The notes under the pieces: model-generated
What the model was told of the DNA's origin: nothing
The model's input: only the letters and a program-made list of their open reading frames with translations
Database searches by the model: none
NCBI RefSeq assembly: GCF_001746415.1
Contig: NZ_MEHJ01000001.1
Location: 4,966,501 to 5,030,500, forward strand
Length of the DNA stretch: 64,000 bases
DNA from: Streptomyces agglomeratus
GTDB taxonomy: Bacteria; Actinomycetota; Actinomycetes; Streptomycetales; Streptomycetaceae
Direction: 5' to 3'
Shown here: positions 36,164 through 44,096 of the stretch, piece after piece
Layout of the letters: every line of letters begins with the position of its first letter
Numbering within the stretch: position 1 is the first letter of the stretch
Program-made: the position numbers and the translations under genes

Positions 36164-37180
36164 TCATCGGAGGTCCGGGGTGCCGTGGCAGTCGCGGTAG
36201 GGGCGGGTCGAGCCGCACCAGCAGGGGGCGTTGCGGGGCGGGGGCCAGGAGGTTGCCCGGCCTCGGGCTGCCAGGGTGGTGGCGTACTGGGGGAGGAGCG
36301 AGGCGTCGGCGGGGGACGCCGACTCCGAGGCGGCGAATGCCTCGTACGACGGGACCGTGCCCCTGACGATGCCCAGGTTCCGGGTGCCCGTCGAGGACAG
36401 GTCGCGCAATGCCGACTCGATCGCGGTGAGGTGTGCCTCGTGGGTCGGGTAGTCCGCCGCGAGGGTGGGGTACGCCGTCAGGAGTTCGCGCAGCTCGTCT
36501 TCCGGCCAGTGCAGCATCGCCACCGGGAACGGGCGCGAGAGCGCTGTGCGGTACGTGCCCAGTTCGGCGCGCAGGCGGGCGATCTCGGCCCGGAGCTCCG
36601 CCGGGTTGTCCGAGCCCAGCGTCCACAGCCGCTTCGGGTCGTGCAGCTCGTCCAGGGTGATCGGGCCGGCGTTCACGCTGTCCGCCACCGCGTCCCACTC
36701 GTCGTGCGGCAGGCCCAGCATGCGGCGTACGCGGTGGCGGCCGGTCAGGAGCGAGTACGACGTGTACGGGATCTCCTCCGACGGGTCGATGAGGAGCGTC
36801 AGCGCGGTGGTGAACGCGTCGTGCGACGCGTGGAGTTCGTCGTGGGATTCCAGGGCCTCCGCGATGATCTCCCACGGCGCCGCCTCGCGCGGGGCCGCGG
36901 CGCGGATGCCGTCGATGATCGCGCGGGCCTCCGCCTCGTGGCCGTACTCCCACAGGTTGGCCGCCTTCAGGGCCTTCACCAGCGGCGGGTTGTCCGGGGT
37001 CTTCGCCAGGAGGTGGTCGTACAGCGTGGCCGCGCGGGCGCGGTCGCCGGAGAGCTCCAAGTGGGCCGCGGCCTGGAGGTACAGCGGCTCCTTGTCCTCC
37101 GGATACTGCGTCGCGGTACGCAGCAGGCGCTCGGCTTCGGCGGTGTGATCGGCGTGATCGGCAGACGTGTCGGGGCGCAT
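36164..37180 (-). CDS. SEC-C motif protein with TPR-like helical repeats
   Basis: The 338-residue protein has TPR-like helices in the first half (LLRTATQYPEDKEPLYLQAA, GDRARAATLYDHLLAKTPDN). It ends in a SEC-C zinc-binding motif, APCWCGSTRPYRDCHG, as in the C-terminus of SecA and many uncharacterised proteins. The exact function is unknown; a role in protein interaction or RNA and protein quality control is possible. It lies just beyond the Vsr gene on the same strand but has ordinary high-GC codon use, so I place it outside the defence island. ATG 37180 (MRPDTSAD) or a GTG just upstream. Confidence 0.8.
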   Translation of the reverse strand: MRPDTSADHADHTAEAERLLRTATQYPEDKEPLYLQAAAHLELSGDRARAATLYDHLLAKTPDNPPLVKALKAANLWEYGHEAEARAIIDGIRAAAPREAAPWEIIAEALESHDELHASHDAFTTALTLLIDPSEEIPYTSYSLLTGRHRVRRMLGLPHDEWDAVADSVNAGPITLDELHDPKRLWTLGSDNPAELRAEIARLRAELGTYRTALSRPFPVAMLHWPEDELRELLTAYPTLAADYPTHEAHLTAIESALRDLSSTGTRNLGIVRGTVPSYEAFAASESASPADASLLPQYATTLAARGRATSWPPPRNAPCWCGSTRPYRDCHGTPDLR

Positions 37181-37293
37181 GGTCCACACCGTACTGCTGT
37201 ACGGGGTGTGGGTGAGAGAGCCGGGAGCGGTACGGGGTCGGACGGACCGGCTGTCCGGCGCGACTCTGGAGAGTTGTCGGTGTACGGCCTATC

Positions 37294-38163
37294 GTGCCCG
37301 CCGTGCGGGAGCGGGAGCGGCGGCGGGACCAGAGGCGGATTCCGGTGGTGGTGCAGGGCGCCTCCCGGGGGCGCGCGCTGGCCGCGCGCGGGTTGTGGGT
37401 GGGGGCGGAGGCGGCGGTGACGGTCGGCGTCGTCGTGCTGCTGCTCGTCGTACACCAGCTGTGGTGGACCAACCGGCAGGCCCGCGACGGCGCCGAGCGG
37501 AAGGTGCAGGCGCTGGAGAGGGAGTGGGAGCGGGAGCTGGGGAGGGAGTGGGGGGCGGAAGGGGAAGGGGAGACGGGAGGGGACGGGAATGTCGGGGAGG
37601 TACCGGTCGAGGTGCCTCGGGCCGTGCCCGAGGCCGGCGGGCCGGGTGAGCCAACAGCCGTTCCGCCGAGCCCGCCGCGTACCGTCGGCCGCAAGCCGTC
37701 GCCTCCCCGTTGGGATCAGGCGTACGCCATCCTCCGCATCCCGCGCCTCGGCGTCACCGCGCCAGTCGCGCAGGGCGTCAGCAAAGGAGGCGTACTCGAC
37801 AGGGGGTACGTCGGGCACTACCCGCAGACCGCGCAGCCCGGCCGCGCCGGGAACTTCGCGCTGGCAGGGCATCGCAACACGCACGGGGAGCCCTTCCGCT
37901 ACATCAACCGGCTGCGTGGCGGCGACGAGGTGAAGGTCGAGACGCGGGAAGCGGTCTACACGTACGTCGTCGACAAGGCGCTCGCGCAGACCTCCGCGCG
38001 CGACAGCGGGGTGATCGCGAAGGTGCCGCGCAGCGTTGTGCGGCCGGATGTCGGCTACAGCGACGCGGGCTACTACCTCACTCTGACCACGTGCACGCCC
38101 GAGTACACCTCCAAGTACCGGCTGGTGGTGTGGGGAAAGCTCGCGTCGATGCGACCGCGCTAG
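37294..38163 (+). CDS. Class E sortase
   Basis: The 289-residue membrane-anchored transpeptidase attaches surface proteins to peptidoglycan. One membrane helix (about 35-57) is followed by an unstructured Glu/Gly/Pro linker to residue about 140 and the sortase barrel. The catalytic residues are His in LAGHRNTHG, Cys in TLTTCTPEYTSKYRLVVWG and Arg within the same stretch. TLTTC and the NFALAGH motif are diagnostic of class E, common in Streptomyces where it anchors chaplins and other LAXTG proteins. No obvious substrate gene lies beside it. GTG start. Confidence 0.9.
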   Translation: MPAVRERERRRDQRRIPVVVQGASRGRALAARGLWVGAEAAVTVGVVVLLLVVHQLWWTNRQARDGAERKVQALEREWERELGREWGAEGEGETGGDGNVGEVPVEVPRAVPEAGGPGEPTAVPPSPPRTVGRKPSPPRWDQAYAILRIPRLGVTAPVAQGVSKGGVLDRGYVGHYPQTAQPGRAGNFALAGHRNTHGEPFRYINRLRGGDEVKVETREAVYTYVVDKALAQTSARDSGVIAKVPRSVVRPDVGYSDAGYYLTLTTCTPEYTSKYRLVVWGKLASMRPR

Positions 38164-38315
38164 GGGAGGACGCGGGGGACTGTGGTGCACGGATTGTGGT
38201 GCAGGCAATGTGGCGTGGGAGGGAACTTGGGGGGCGCGTTGTGCGTCTGTCATTACAGGCCGCGATCGCAGGCCGGCGTTGCAGACCGCGATGACGCGGT
38301 GAGAGGAGGGGGATC

Positions 38316-38618
38316 ATGATCAGTTGCTCGGCGCGCTTGTTGCGCACGGTTGGTGTCGTCCTCTTCCTTCTGACCGAAGTCCTCCTCATGGAGAACGGCA
38401 GCTTCTCCGCCGCCGTCGCCCTTGCCGCCACCGCGGCGGCCGGCTCGGCTCTCATCGCGTGCGCGCTGATCGCGGCGCGCTCCGTTCCCGCCGTGCCGCG
38501 CACGAGGGTGCGTACGGCGATACGGGACCGGGAGATACGCACCGCGTTCCTGCCCCAGCGTGATCCCGACGCGCGGGGGCGCACCAGGCCCCGGGCGCCG
38601 GGTGTCGTCGTCCTTTGA
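38316..38618 (+). CDS. DUF6412 family small membrane protein
   Basis: This 100-residue protein has two hydrophobic segments (about 8-25 and 31-55) and a conserved basic tail containing REIRTAFLPQRDPDARGRTRPRAPG. This matches actinobacterial DUF6412 proteins, which are regularly found immediately upstream of YidC/Oxa1-like genes, as here. It may assist membrane insertion, but no function has been shown. AGGAGG precedes the ATG. Confidence 0.75.
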   Translation: MISCSARLLRTVGVVLFLLTEVLLMENGSFSAAVALAATAAAGSALIACALIAARSVPAVPRTRVRTAIRDREIRTAFLPQRDPDARGRTRPRAPGVVVL

Positions 38619-38913
38619 CGACCACCGCACAAGGGGCGCGCGCCGCGTTCTGATTTCTGACGTACGTCGCTGAGGTACGCCCGCGCGAAACAGCAATCGC
38701 CGCGTGCCTACTACTGCCAGAGGCCGTACGTCAGGAGCGCGTAGTGCCCAGAGCCGTATGAGCCCAGAGCGCGTACTGCGGAGAGCGCGTTAGTCGCGCA
38801 CTCGCCTGCTCGCCCGCTCACCTGCTCGCGTACTTCCGTACGCACCTCGCGTGGGTCGTCATGCCGATTTGTCTCTCTTCTCCGGTACGACGAGACCCCT
38901 CGGAGGGCTCCCC
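38619..38913. other. Spacer between DUF6412 and YidC genes
   Basis: About 295 nt carrying several near-repeats of AGAGCGCG and GCGCGTA. I see no gene and no clear terminator; a YidC promoter may lie near its 3' end. Confidence 0.3.
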
Positions 38914-39681
38914 ATGTCCGTCTTCGCCAGCCTGGTCGCACGACTCGCGGATCTGCTCGAACCGTTCTTCCATACCTCAGCCGCGGCCGCCGCGATCGTT
39001 CTGTTCACCGCGTGCGTACGACTCGCCATCCATCCCCTGTCGCGGGCGACCGCCCGGGGCCAGAAAGCCCGTACCAAGCTCGCGCCGCAGATCGCCGAGC
39101 TGCGCAAGAAGCACGGCAAGAACCCGGAGCGCCTCCATAAGGCGGTCTTGGAACTGCACGCCAAGGAGAAGGTCTCGCCGCTGTCGGGCTGTCTGCCCAG
39201 CCTGTTCCAGCTGCCGGCGTTCTTCCTGATGTACCACCTCTTCTCGAGCCAGCAGATCGGAGGCGAACCGAACGAACTCCTCGGCCACACCCTCTTCGCA
39301 AGCCCGCTCGGCGACCGGTGGGCCGACGCGCTGGCGGACGGTGGGGTCTTCGGAGCGCAGGGGCTGCTGTACCTCGTGCTGTTCGCCGTCGTGGCGGTGG
39401 TGGCCACGTTCACCTACCGGCGTACCAAGCAGCAGATGGCGGCGTCCCCCGGTCTGCCGGTCGAGGGCCCGGACGGGATGCAGCTGCCGGGTGCCGGGGC
39501 CATGGGAGCGATGGCCAAGGTGATGCCGCTGATGTCGTTCGCGACGCTGATCACGGTGGCCGTGGTGCCGTTGGCCGCCGCGCTGTACGTCGTCACCAGT
39601 ACGACGTGGAGCGCTGTGGAGCGGGCGTGGCTTTACCGGGACATAACCGCCGGTAAGGGCGCGGTGGCTACCGCCGCGTAA
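38914..39681 (+). CDS. YidC/Oxa1 family membrane protein insertase
   Basis: The 255-residue protein inserts or folds membrane proteins in the cytoplasmic membrane. Visible features are the N-terminal membrane segment, the RLAIHPLSRATARGQKARTK motif with the conserved Arg facing the hydrophilic groove, the coiled-coil-like cytoplasmic loop (LAPQIAELRKKHGKNPERL), GCLPSLFQLPAFF and three further membrane helices. It is shorter than the housekeeping YidC and lacks the C-terminal basic tail, so it is a second paralogue. ATG 38914 has GGAGGG upstream; a longer frame starts at 38851. Confidence 0.85.
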   Translation: MSVFASLVARLADLLEPFFHTSAAAAAIVLFTACVRLAIHPLSRATARGQKARTKLAPQIAELRKKHGKNPERLHKAVLELHAKEKVSPLSGCLPSLFQLPAFFLMYHLFSSQQIGGEPNELLGHTLFASPLGDRWADALADGGVFGAQGLLYLVLFAVVAVVATFTYRRTKQQMAASPGLPVEGPDGMQLPGAGAMGAMAKVMPLMSFATLITVAVVPLAAALYVVTSTTWSAVERAWLYRDITAGKGAVATAA

Positions 39682-39726
39682 CAGTCCAGTCTGTGAACGG
39701 GGTCTTGCGGACTGGAACAGCACCTT

Positions 39727-39746
39727 GGAGGATCGGCCAATCCTCC
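39727..39746 (+). promoter_or_regulatory. Short hairpin between YidC and FAH genes
   Basis: GGAGGAT and ATCCTCC form a perfect 7-bp stem with a 6-nt loop, 57 nt before the next start codon. It could end the YidC transcript or lie in the FAH leader. Confidence 0.35.
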
Positions 39747-39803
39747 GATGGCCGCACCCATCGGCCGGGGCCGAACGCGACTCTCGACCAGAGGAGACTG
39801 ACC

Positions 39804-40667
39804 ATGAAGCTGCTGCGTGTGGGAACGGCGGGTGCCGAACGTCCGGCACTGCTCGACCAGGACGGGACGCTGCGGGATCTGTCCGGTCTCGTCACCGACA
39901 TCGACGGCGGCCTGCTGGCCGACGAAGCGGCGCTCGGCCGGGTTCGCGAGGCCGCCGCGGGCGGCGAACTGCCGGTGATCGACGATTCGGCGGGGACGCT
40001 GCGGGTCGGGCCGCCGCTCGGGCGCATCGGCAAGATCGTATGTATTGGCCTGAATTATCACGACCACGCGGCCGAGACGGGTGCGGCGATACCCCCCGAA
40101 CCGATCATCTTCTTCAAGGCGCCGGACACGGTGGTCGGTCCCGACGACACGGTGCTCGTGCCGCGCGGCAGCACGAAAACCGACTGGGAAGTCGAGCTGG
40201 CCGTGGTCATCGGCCGTACCGCCCGCTACCTGGACTCGGCCGAGGACGGGCTCGCGCATGTCGCGGGGTACGCGGTCGCGCACGACGTCTCCGAGCGCGA
40301 GTTCCAGATCGAGCGCGGCGGCACGTGGGACAAGGGCAAGAACTGCGAGACGTTCAACCCGCTGGGTCCGTGGCTGGTGACGGCGGACGAGATACCCGAT
40401 CCCCAGGCGCTGGGTCTGAAGCTGTGGGTGAACGGCGAGCTGAAGCAGGACGGGACCACCGCCGAGCAGGTCTTCGGGGTCGGGGAAGTGGTGCGGTACG
40501 TCAGCCAGTTCATGACGCTGTACCCGGGCGATGTGATCAACACCGGCACGCCGGCGGGCGTGGCGATGGGGCAGGCGGAGCCGAAGCCGTATCTGCGGTC
40601 CGGGGATGTGGTGGAGCTGGAGGTCGAGGGGCTTGGCCGGCAGCGGCAGGAGTTGAAGGACGCGTAG
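39804..40667 (+). CDS. Fumarylacetoacetate hydrolase family protein
   Basis: The 287-residue enzyme is of the FAH/HpcE fold, whose members hydrolyse or decarboxylate acylpyruvates and related 2,4-diketo acids using a divalent metal. The conserved GLNYHDHAAETG, PIIFFKAPDTV and the metal ligand region TDWEVELAVVIG (Glu) with DVSEREFQ (Asp) are present, along with INTGTPAGVAMG. The substrate cannot be assigned without neighbours from a catabolic pathway, and none are seen. AGGAGA precedes the ATG. Confidence 0.85.
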   Translation: MKLLRVGTAGAERPALLDQDGTLRDLSGLVTDIDGGLLADEAALGRVREAAAGGELPVIDDSAGTLRVGPPLGRIGKIVCIGLNYHDHAAETGAAIPPEPIIFFKAPDTVVGPDDTVLVPRGSTKTDWEVELAVVIGRTARYLDSAEDGLAHVAGYAVAHDVSEREFQIERGGTWDKGKNCETFNPLGPWLVTADEIPDPQALGLKLWVNGELKQDGTTAEQVFGVGEVVRYVSQFMTLYPGDVINTGTPAGVAMGQAEPKPYLRSGDVVELEVEGLGRQRQELKDA

Positions 40668-41108
40668 GCGCTGTCGCGGGCCCTGCGGGCCCCTGAAGCG
40701 CTGTAGGCGCCCGGAGGCGTGCAGGTGCTCACGTGTGCGCCGGTGGCCGAGTGGGCGATTGCTTGTGGGTGCCTGGGGAGCGGCTGCTCGGTGGCTTGCT
40801 GGCTCCGTGGCTCTGTGGCTCTGTGGCTCCGTGAGGGCTGCTCTCTCCCTGCGGCCGGGCGGCGGGGTGGGCTTCCATCCCCACCCCGCCCCTTTCCGCA
40901 CCGGGGCTCCGCACTCGACCCCGCTCCTCGAACGCCGGTGGGGTTGGGAATGCTGCACGGCCGGCCACGCCCCGGCACCCGGCCCTGGGGGAGGTCGTGG
41001 CGCTCTGGGCGGCCCGGCGTCCGTCTCGGCCGGCTCCGGGCCCGCCTCGGCCGGCTCCGCGCCGCCGGCCTCAGCGGCTGAAGCTCTCGGCAGGGCCCGC
41101 GCCCCGTC
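40668..41108. other. 441-bp spacer with repeats
   Basis: The stretch holds GTGGCTC-type imperfect repeats (about 40785-40832) and one copy of a dispersed Streptomyces repeat (40903-40946). No gene was recognised; the segment GCCGGTGGCCGAGTGG near 40740 resembles the D-arm of a tRNA but no complete cloverleaf follows. Confidence 0.4.
40903..40946. repeat. Dispersed intergenic repeat, copy 1
   Basis: GGGGCTCCGCACTCGACCCC followed by GCTCCTCGAACGCCGGTGGGG closely matches two copies at 47354-47394 and 47417-47461. It is a GC-rich palindromic element of the kind scattered in Streptomyces intergenic regions. Confidence 0.65.
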
Positions 41109-41654
41109 TCAGGAGCTGAAGCGTTCCAGGGCCTCGACCACCAGCGCGTGGTCGTCCGCCTGGGGGAGGCCGGAGACGGTGACTGTGCCGATCACGCCCG
41201 CGCCCTCGACGGTGATCGGGAACGAGCCGCCGTGTGCCGCGTACATGTCCGGGTCCAGCCGTGCCGCGTCCTCGAACGTGGTGCCCTTGGCGCGGAAACG
41301 GGTTCCGACGAGGTACGAGCTCTCCGCGTACCGCTCCACGACCCGGCGCTTGCGGTCGATCCACGCGTCGTTGTCCGCGCTCGAACCCGGGAGTGCGCAG
41401 TGGAAGAGCTGCTGCGTGCCGCGCCGGATGTCGATCGCCACGGGCGCCTCGCGCTCGCGGGCGAGGTCGACGAGCAGGCTGCCGAGGGTCCACGCGTCCT
41501 CGTGGGTGAAACGGGGGAGGACCAGGCGGCGTTCCTGGGCGATCAGTTCGGTGAGCAGTTCGGTGAACCGTTCGGCGGCGCTCGCCGGCGATGTCGCCGG
41601 CGATGTCGTCGGGCTGGCCGTGCTGGACGGGCTGGACATGTTGGACGGGGTCAT
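41109..41654 (-). CDS. UPF0303 / HbpS-like heme-degrading domain protein
   Basis: The 181-residue protein belongs to the GlcG/HbpS (DUF336) superfamily, UPF0303 branch: EDAWTLGSLLVDLARERE, PVAIDIRRGTQQLFHCALPGSSADND and AAHGGSFPITVEGAGVIGTVTVSGLPQADDHALVVEAL. Relatives bind heme or sense redox state, but no role is proven for UPF0303. The N-terminus (1-25) is a Ser/Thr/Pro-rich extension, repetitive in the DNA. The ATG overlaps the stop of the upstream oxidoreductase gene by 4 nt, so they are co-translated and probably act on the same pathway. Confidence 0.8.
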   Translation of the reverse strand: MTPSNMSSPSSTASPTTSPATSPASAAERFTELLTELIAQERRLVLPRFTHEDAWTLGSLLVDLAREREAPVAIDIRRGTQQLFHCALPGSSADNDAWIDRKRRVVERYAESSYLVGTRFRAKGTTFEDAARLDPDMYAAHGGSFPITVEGAGVIGTVTVSGLPQADDHALVVEALERFSS

Positions 41655-42775
41655 CGCTGGACCTCCACTGTTACGCCCTCGCGGGCCGAGCGCCGCGCCG
41701 CTTCCAGTACGTCGAGTGCCGCGGCCGCCTGCGCGGCGGTGACCGGCGGGGCCGTGCCGGCGCGTACGGCGGTGGCGACGGCCGCGTAGTACGCCGGGTA
41801 GTCGCCCGGCAGGGTCGGGACCGGGCTGCCGCCGCCCGTCGCAGGGGACTCGCCCGCGCCGATACGACCCCAGGCTGACTCCGGCTCCTCGCCCCAGTTC
41901 CCGTCGGCGGCGGGCCGCTTGCCCTCGCGGAGGGCGTTCTCCTGCGGATCGAGGCCGTACTTCACGTAACCGGCCCGCGAGCCGAGCACGCGGAAACGCG
42001 GGCCGAGCTGCGCGGTGGTGGCGCTCGCGTAGAGGTGCGAGCGGACGCCGCTCTCGTGCGTGATCGCGATGAACGTGTCGTCGTCGGCCTCCGCGCCCGG
42101 GCGGCGCACATCGGACTCGGCGTACACCCGCACCGCCGGGCCGAAGAGCACGAGCGCCTGGTCGACGACGTGGCTGCCCAAGTCGTACAGCAGCCCGCCG
42201 ATCTCCGCCGGGTCGCCCGACTCGCGCCAGCCGCCCTTGATCTGCGGGCGCCACCGCTCGAAGCGCGACTCGAAGCGCTGTACGTCGCCGAGCTCGCCGG
42301 AGGCGATCAACTGCTGGAGGGTGAGGAAGTCGTTGTCCCAGCGGCGGTTCTGGAAGACGGAGAGCAGGAGACCGCGCTCGTCGGCGAGCGCCGCCAGCTC
42401 GCGCGCCTCGGCGGCGGTTCCGGCGACCGGCTTGTCGACGACGACCGGCAGTCCCGCCTTGAGGGCGGTGGTCGCCAGCGGGACGTGGGTCTTGTTCGGG
42501 GACGCAATCACGATCAGGTCGAGGTCGTCCGCGCGCGCCCACAGTTCGTCGGCCGAGGCCGCGACGCGCACGCCGGGGTGCTCGGTGCGGGCCTGCTCCT
42601 GCCGCTCCGGGTTAGAGGTGACGACCGTATCGAGGGCCAGGCCCTCGGTCGCGGCGATGAGCGGGGCGTGGAAGACGGAGCCCGCGAGGCCGTAGCCCAC
42701 GAGTCCGACCCGCAGGGGGGCGTGGGTGCCGGGGCTGCCGGTGCCCGGTTCGGTGCCGATGCCAGTGCCAGTCAT
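41651..42775 (-). CDS. Gfo/Idh/MocA family NAD(P)-dependent oxidoreductase
   Basis: The 374-residue enzyme has a Rossmann motif VGLVGYGLAGSVFHAPLI near residue 25, the catalytic-type motif DKPVAGTAAEAREL (EKP-equivalent Lys) and a C-terminal alpha/beta domain with GGLLYDLGSHVVDQAL. Members oxidise sugars, inositols or related polyols. Which substrate is unknown, but the divergent ROK repressor suggests a sugar or amino sugar. The ATG at 42775 lacks proper spacing from a ribosome binding site and a GTG 9 nt upstream lies at the operator edge, so translation may be leaderless. Confidence 0.85.
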   Translation of the reverse strand: MTGTGIGTEPGTGSPGTHAPLRVGLVGYGLAGSVFHAPLIAATEGLALDTVVTSNPERQEQARTEHPGVRVAASADELWARADDLDLIVIASPNKTHVPLATTALKAGLPVVVDKPVAGTAAEARELAALADERGLLLSVFQNRRWDNDFLTLQQLIASGELGDVQRFESRFERWRPQIKGGWRESGDPAEIGGLLYDLGSHVVDQALVLFGPAVRVYAESDVRRPGAEADDDTFIAITHESGVRSHLYASATTAQLGPRFRVLGSRAGYVKYGLDPQENALREGKRPAADGNWGEEPESAWGRIGAGESPATGGGSPVPTLPGDYPAYYAAVATAVRAGTAPPVTAAQAAAALDVLEAARRSAREGVTVEVQR

Positions 42776-42782
42776 GCCTCCC

Positions 42783-42807
42783 ACTTAAACAACGCTGTTG
42801 CCAAAGT
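42783..42807. promoter_or_regulatory. Palindromic operator between oxidoreductase and ROK repressor genes
   Basis: ACTTnnnCAAC-GCT-GTTGnnnAAGT is a perfect interrupted palindrome of 25 bp in the 56-nt space between the divergent genes. It overlaps the likely promoter for both and is the natural binding site for the adjacent ROK-family regulator. Confidence 0.65.
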
Positions 42808-42831
42808 GCAAGCGCAGGGGACAATGGCCCA

Positions 42832-44004
42832 GTGAACAGGAGTAATACGGGAGCGAACCTGCCGGCGCTGCGCAGCCACAACGCGGCGCTGGTCCTCGAC
42901 CTGCTGCGTACGGCGGGCGAGACCGGCATCAGCCGCCTCGAACTGGCCGAGCGCACCGCCCTCACCCCGCAGGCCGTCAGCAAGATCACCGCACGGCTGC
43001 GGGCGGAGGGCCTGGCGGCGGAGGCGGGCCGCCGTCCGTCGACGGGCGGCAAGCCGCGGACCGTGCTGCGGCTGGTGCCGGACGCCGCCTACGCGGTCGG
43101 CCTGCACCTGGACCGCGACGAGCTGACGGCGGTACTGGTCGACCTGGCCGGCACGACGGTCGCCGAGCGCCGGTCGCCGCTGGACCTCGGCGCCGATGCG
43201 GAGGTGGTGCTGGAGGCGGCGTGCCGCGAGGTCGCGGCGCTCGTCCTTCCGCCGCCCGGCGTGCCGTCGGCGCGGCGGACACTGCTCGGGGCCGGGGTCG
43301 CCATGCCCGGCCCCCTCGATCACGGTCGGGGGGTGCTGCACCGGGTCACCGGGTTTCCGCAGTGGGACGGGTTCGCGCTGCGGGACGTGCTCGGTGAGCG
43401 GCTGGGGCTGCCCGTGGTGCTGGACAAGGACACGAACGCCGCCGCCCTCGGGCTCGCGCTGCGCGCCCGGCCCGCCGGCGGTTCCTTCGCGTACCTCCAC
43501 CTCGGGACGGGGCTCGGTTCCGGACTCGTCCTCGGCGGGGCGCTCTATCGCGGGGCGCGCACCGGGGCCGGTGAGTTCGGGCACCAGACCCTCCAGCTGG
43601 ACGGGCCGCCCTGTTCCTGCGGGGGCCGCGGCTGCATCGAAGCCCTCTGCCTCGCCGCCGTCGCCCGCGGCGACCTCGCGGAGGCCGCGCGGGTCCTGGG
43701 CACCGGCGCCGCCAACCTCGTCGGGCTGCTCGACATCGACCGGGTGCTGCTGGGTGGCCGGGTGGTCGTGGCGCGGGAGGACGTGTTCGTACGAGGTGTG
43801 GAGGCCGTACTGGCCGAGCTCGCCCGGCGCGAGGGCGGCGGGCCCGCGGTGCCGGTGGCCGTGGCGGGAGGTGACGGGCGCGCTGTCGCCGACGGGGCGG
43901 CGCAGCTCGTCCTGGCACCGGTCTTCGGGCATGCGGACGTCGCGTTCCCGGGTGCGGGGAGCGGGGCGAGTGGGCCGTTGGGGGGATTCACCGGAGTCAT
44001 ATGA
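42832..44004 (+). CDS. ROK-family transcriptional repressor (XylR/NagC type)
   Basis: The 390-residue protein has an N-terminal winged helix (LRSHNAALVLDLLRTAGETG...ALTPQAVSKITARLRAEGL). A ROK sugar-kinase-like domain follows, with VGLHLDRDELTAVLVDLAG, VLDKDTNAAALGLAL, the GTGLGSGLVLGG phosphate-binding-type loop and a zinc motif GEFGHQTLQ...CSCGGRGCIEAL. Such proteins sense a sugar or phosphosugar and repress adjacent catabolic genes. It is divergent from the Gfo/Idh and UPF0303 genes, which it probably controls via the palindrome between them. GTG start. Confidence 0.88.
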   Translation: MNRSNTGANLPALRSHNAALVLDLLRTAGETGISRLELAERTALTPQAVSKITARLRAEGLAAEAGRRPSTGGKPRTVLRLVPDAAYAVGLHLDRDELTAVLVDLAGTTVAERRSPLDLGADAEVVLEAACREVAALVLPPPGVPSARRTLLGAGVAMPGPLDHGRGVLHRVTGFPQWDGFALRDVLGERLGLPVVLDKDTNAAALGLALRARPAGGSFAYLHLGTGLGSGLVLGGALYRGARTGAGEFGHQTLQLDGPPCSCGGRGCIEALCLAAVARGDLAEAARVLGTGAANLVGLLDIDRVLLGGRVVVAREDVFVRGVEAVLAELARREGGGPAVPVAVAGGDGRAVADGAAQLVLAPVFGHADVAFPGAGSGASGPLGGFTGVI

Positions 44005-44050
44005 ACGTACCGGGGCGTGGCGTTCGGGTGTCCCTCGTGCGGGGGTGGCA

Positions 44051-44077
44051 GGGTCACGGTCGATGACCGGGTGACCC
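44051..44077 (+). terminator. Terminator-like hairpin after the ROK gene
   Basis: GGGTCACGGTC-GAT-GACC-GG-GTGACCC forms an 11-bp stem with a 2-nt bulge between the ROK stop and the next gene. Confidence 0.5.
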
Positions 44078-44096
44078 CGACACGCAAAGGCTCCCC

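Noticed and set aside
40733..40800. tRNA-like start GCCGGTGGCCGAGTGG
   Set aside because: No matching acceptor stem or T-arm (GGTTCGAATCC-like) follows; only the D-arm-like string is similar.
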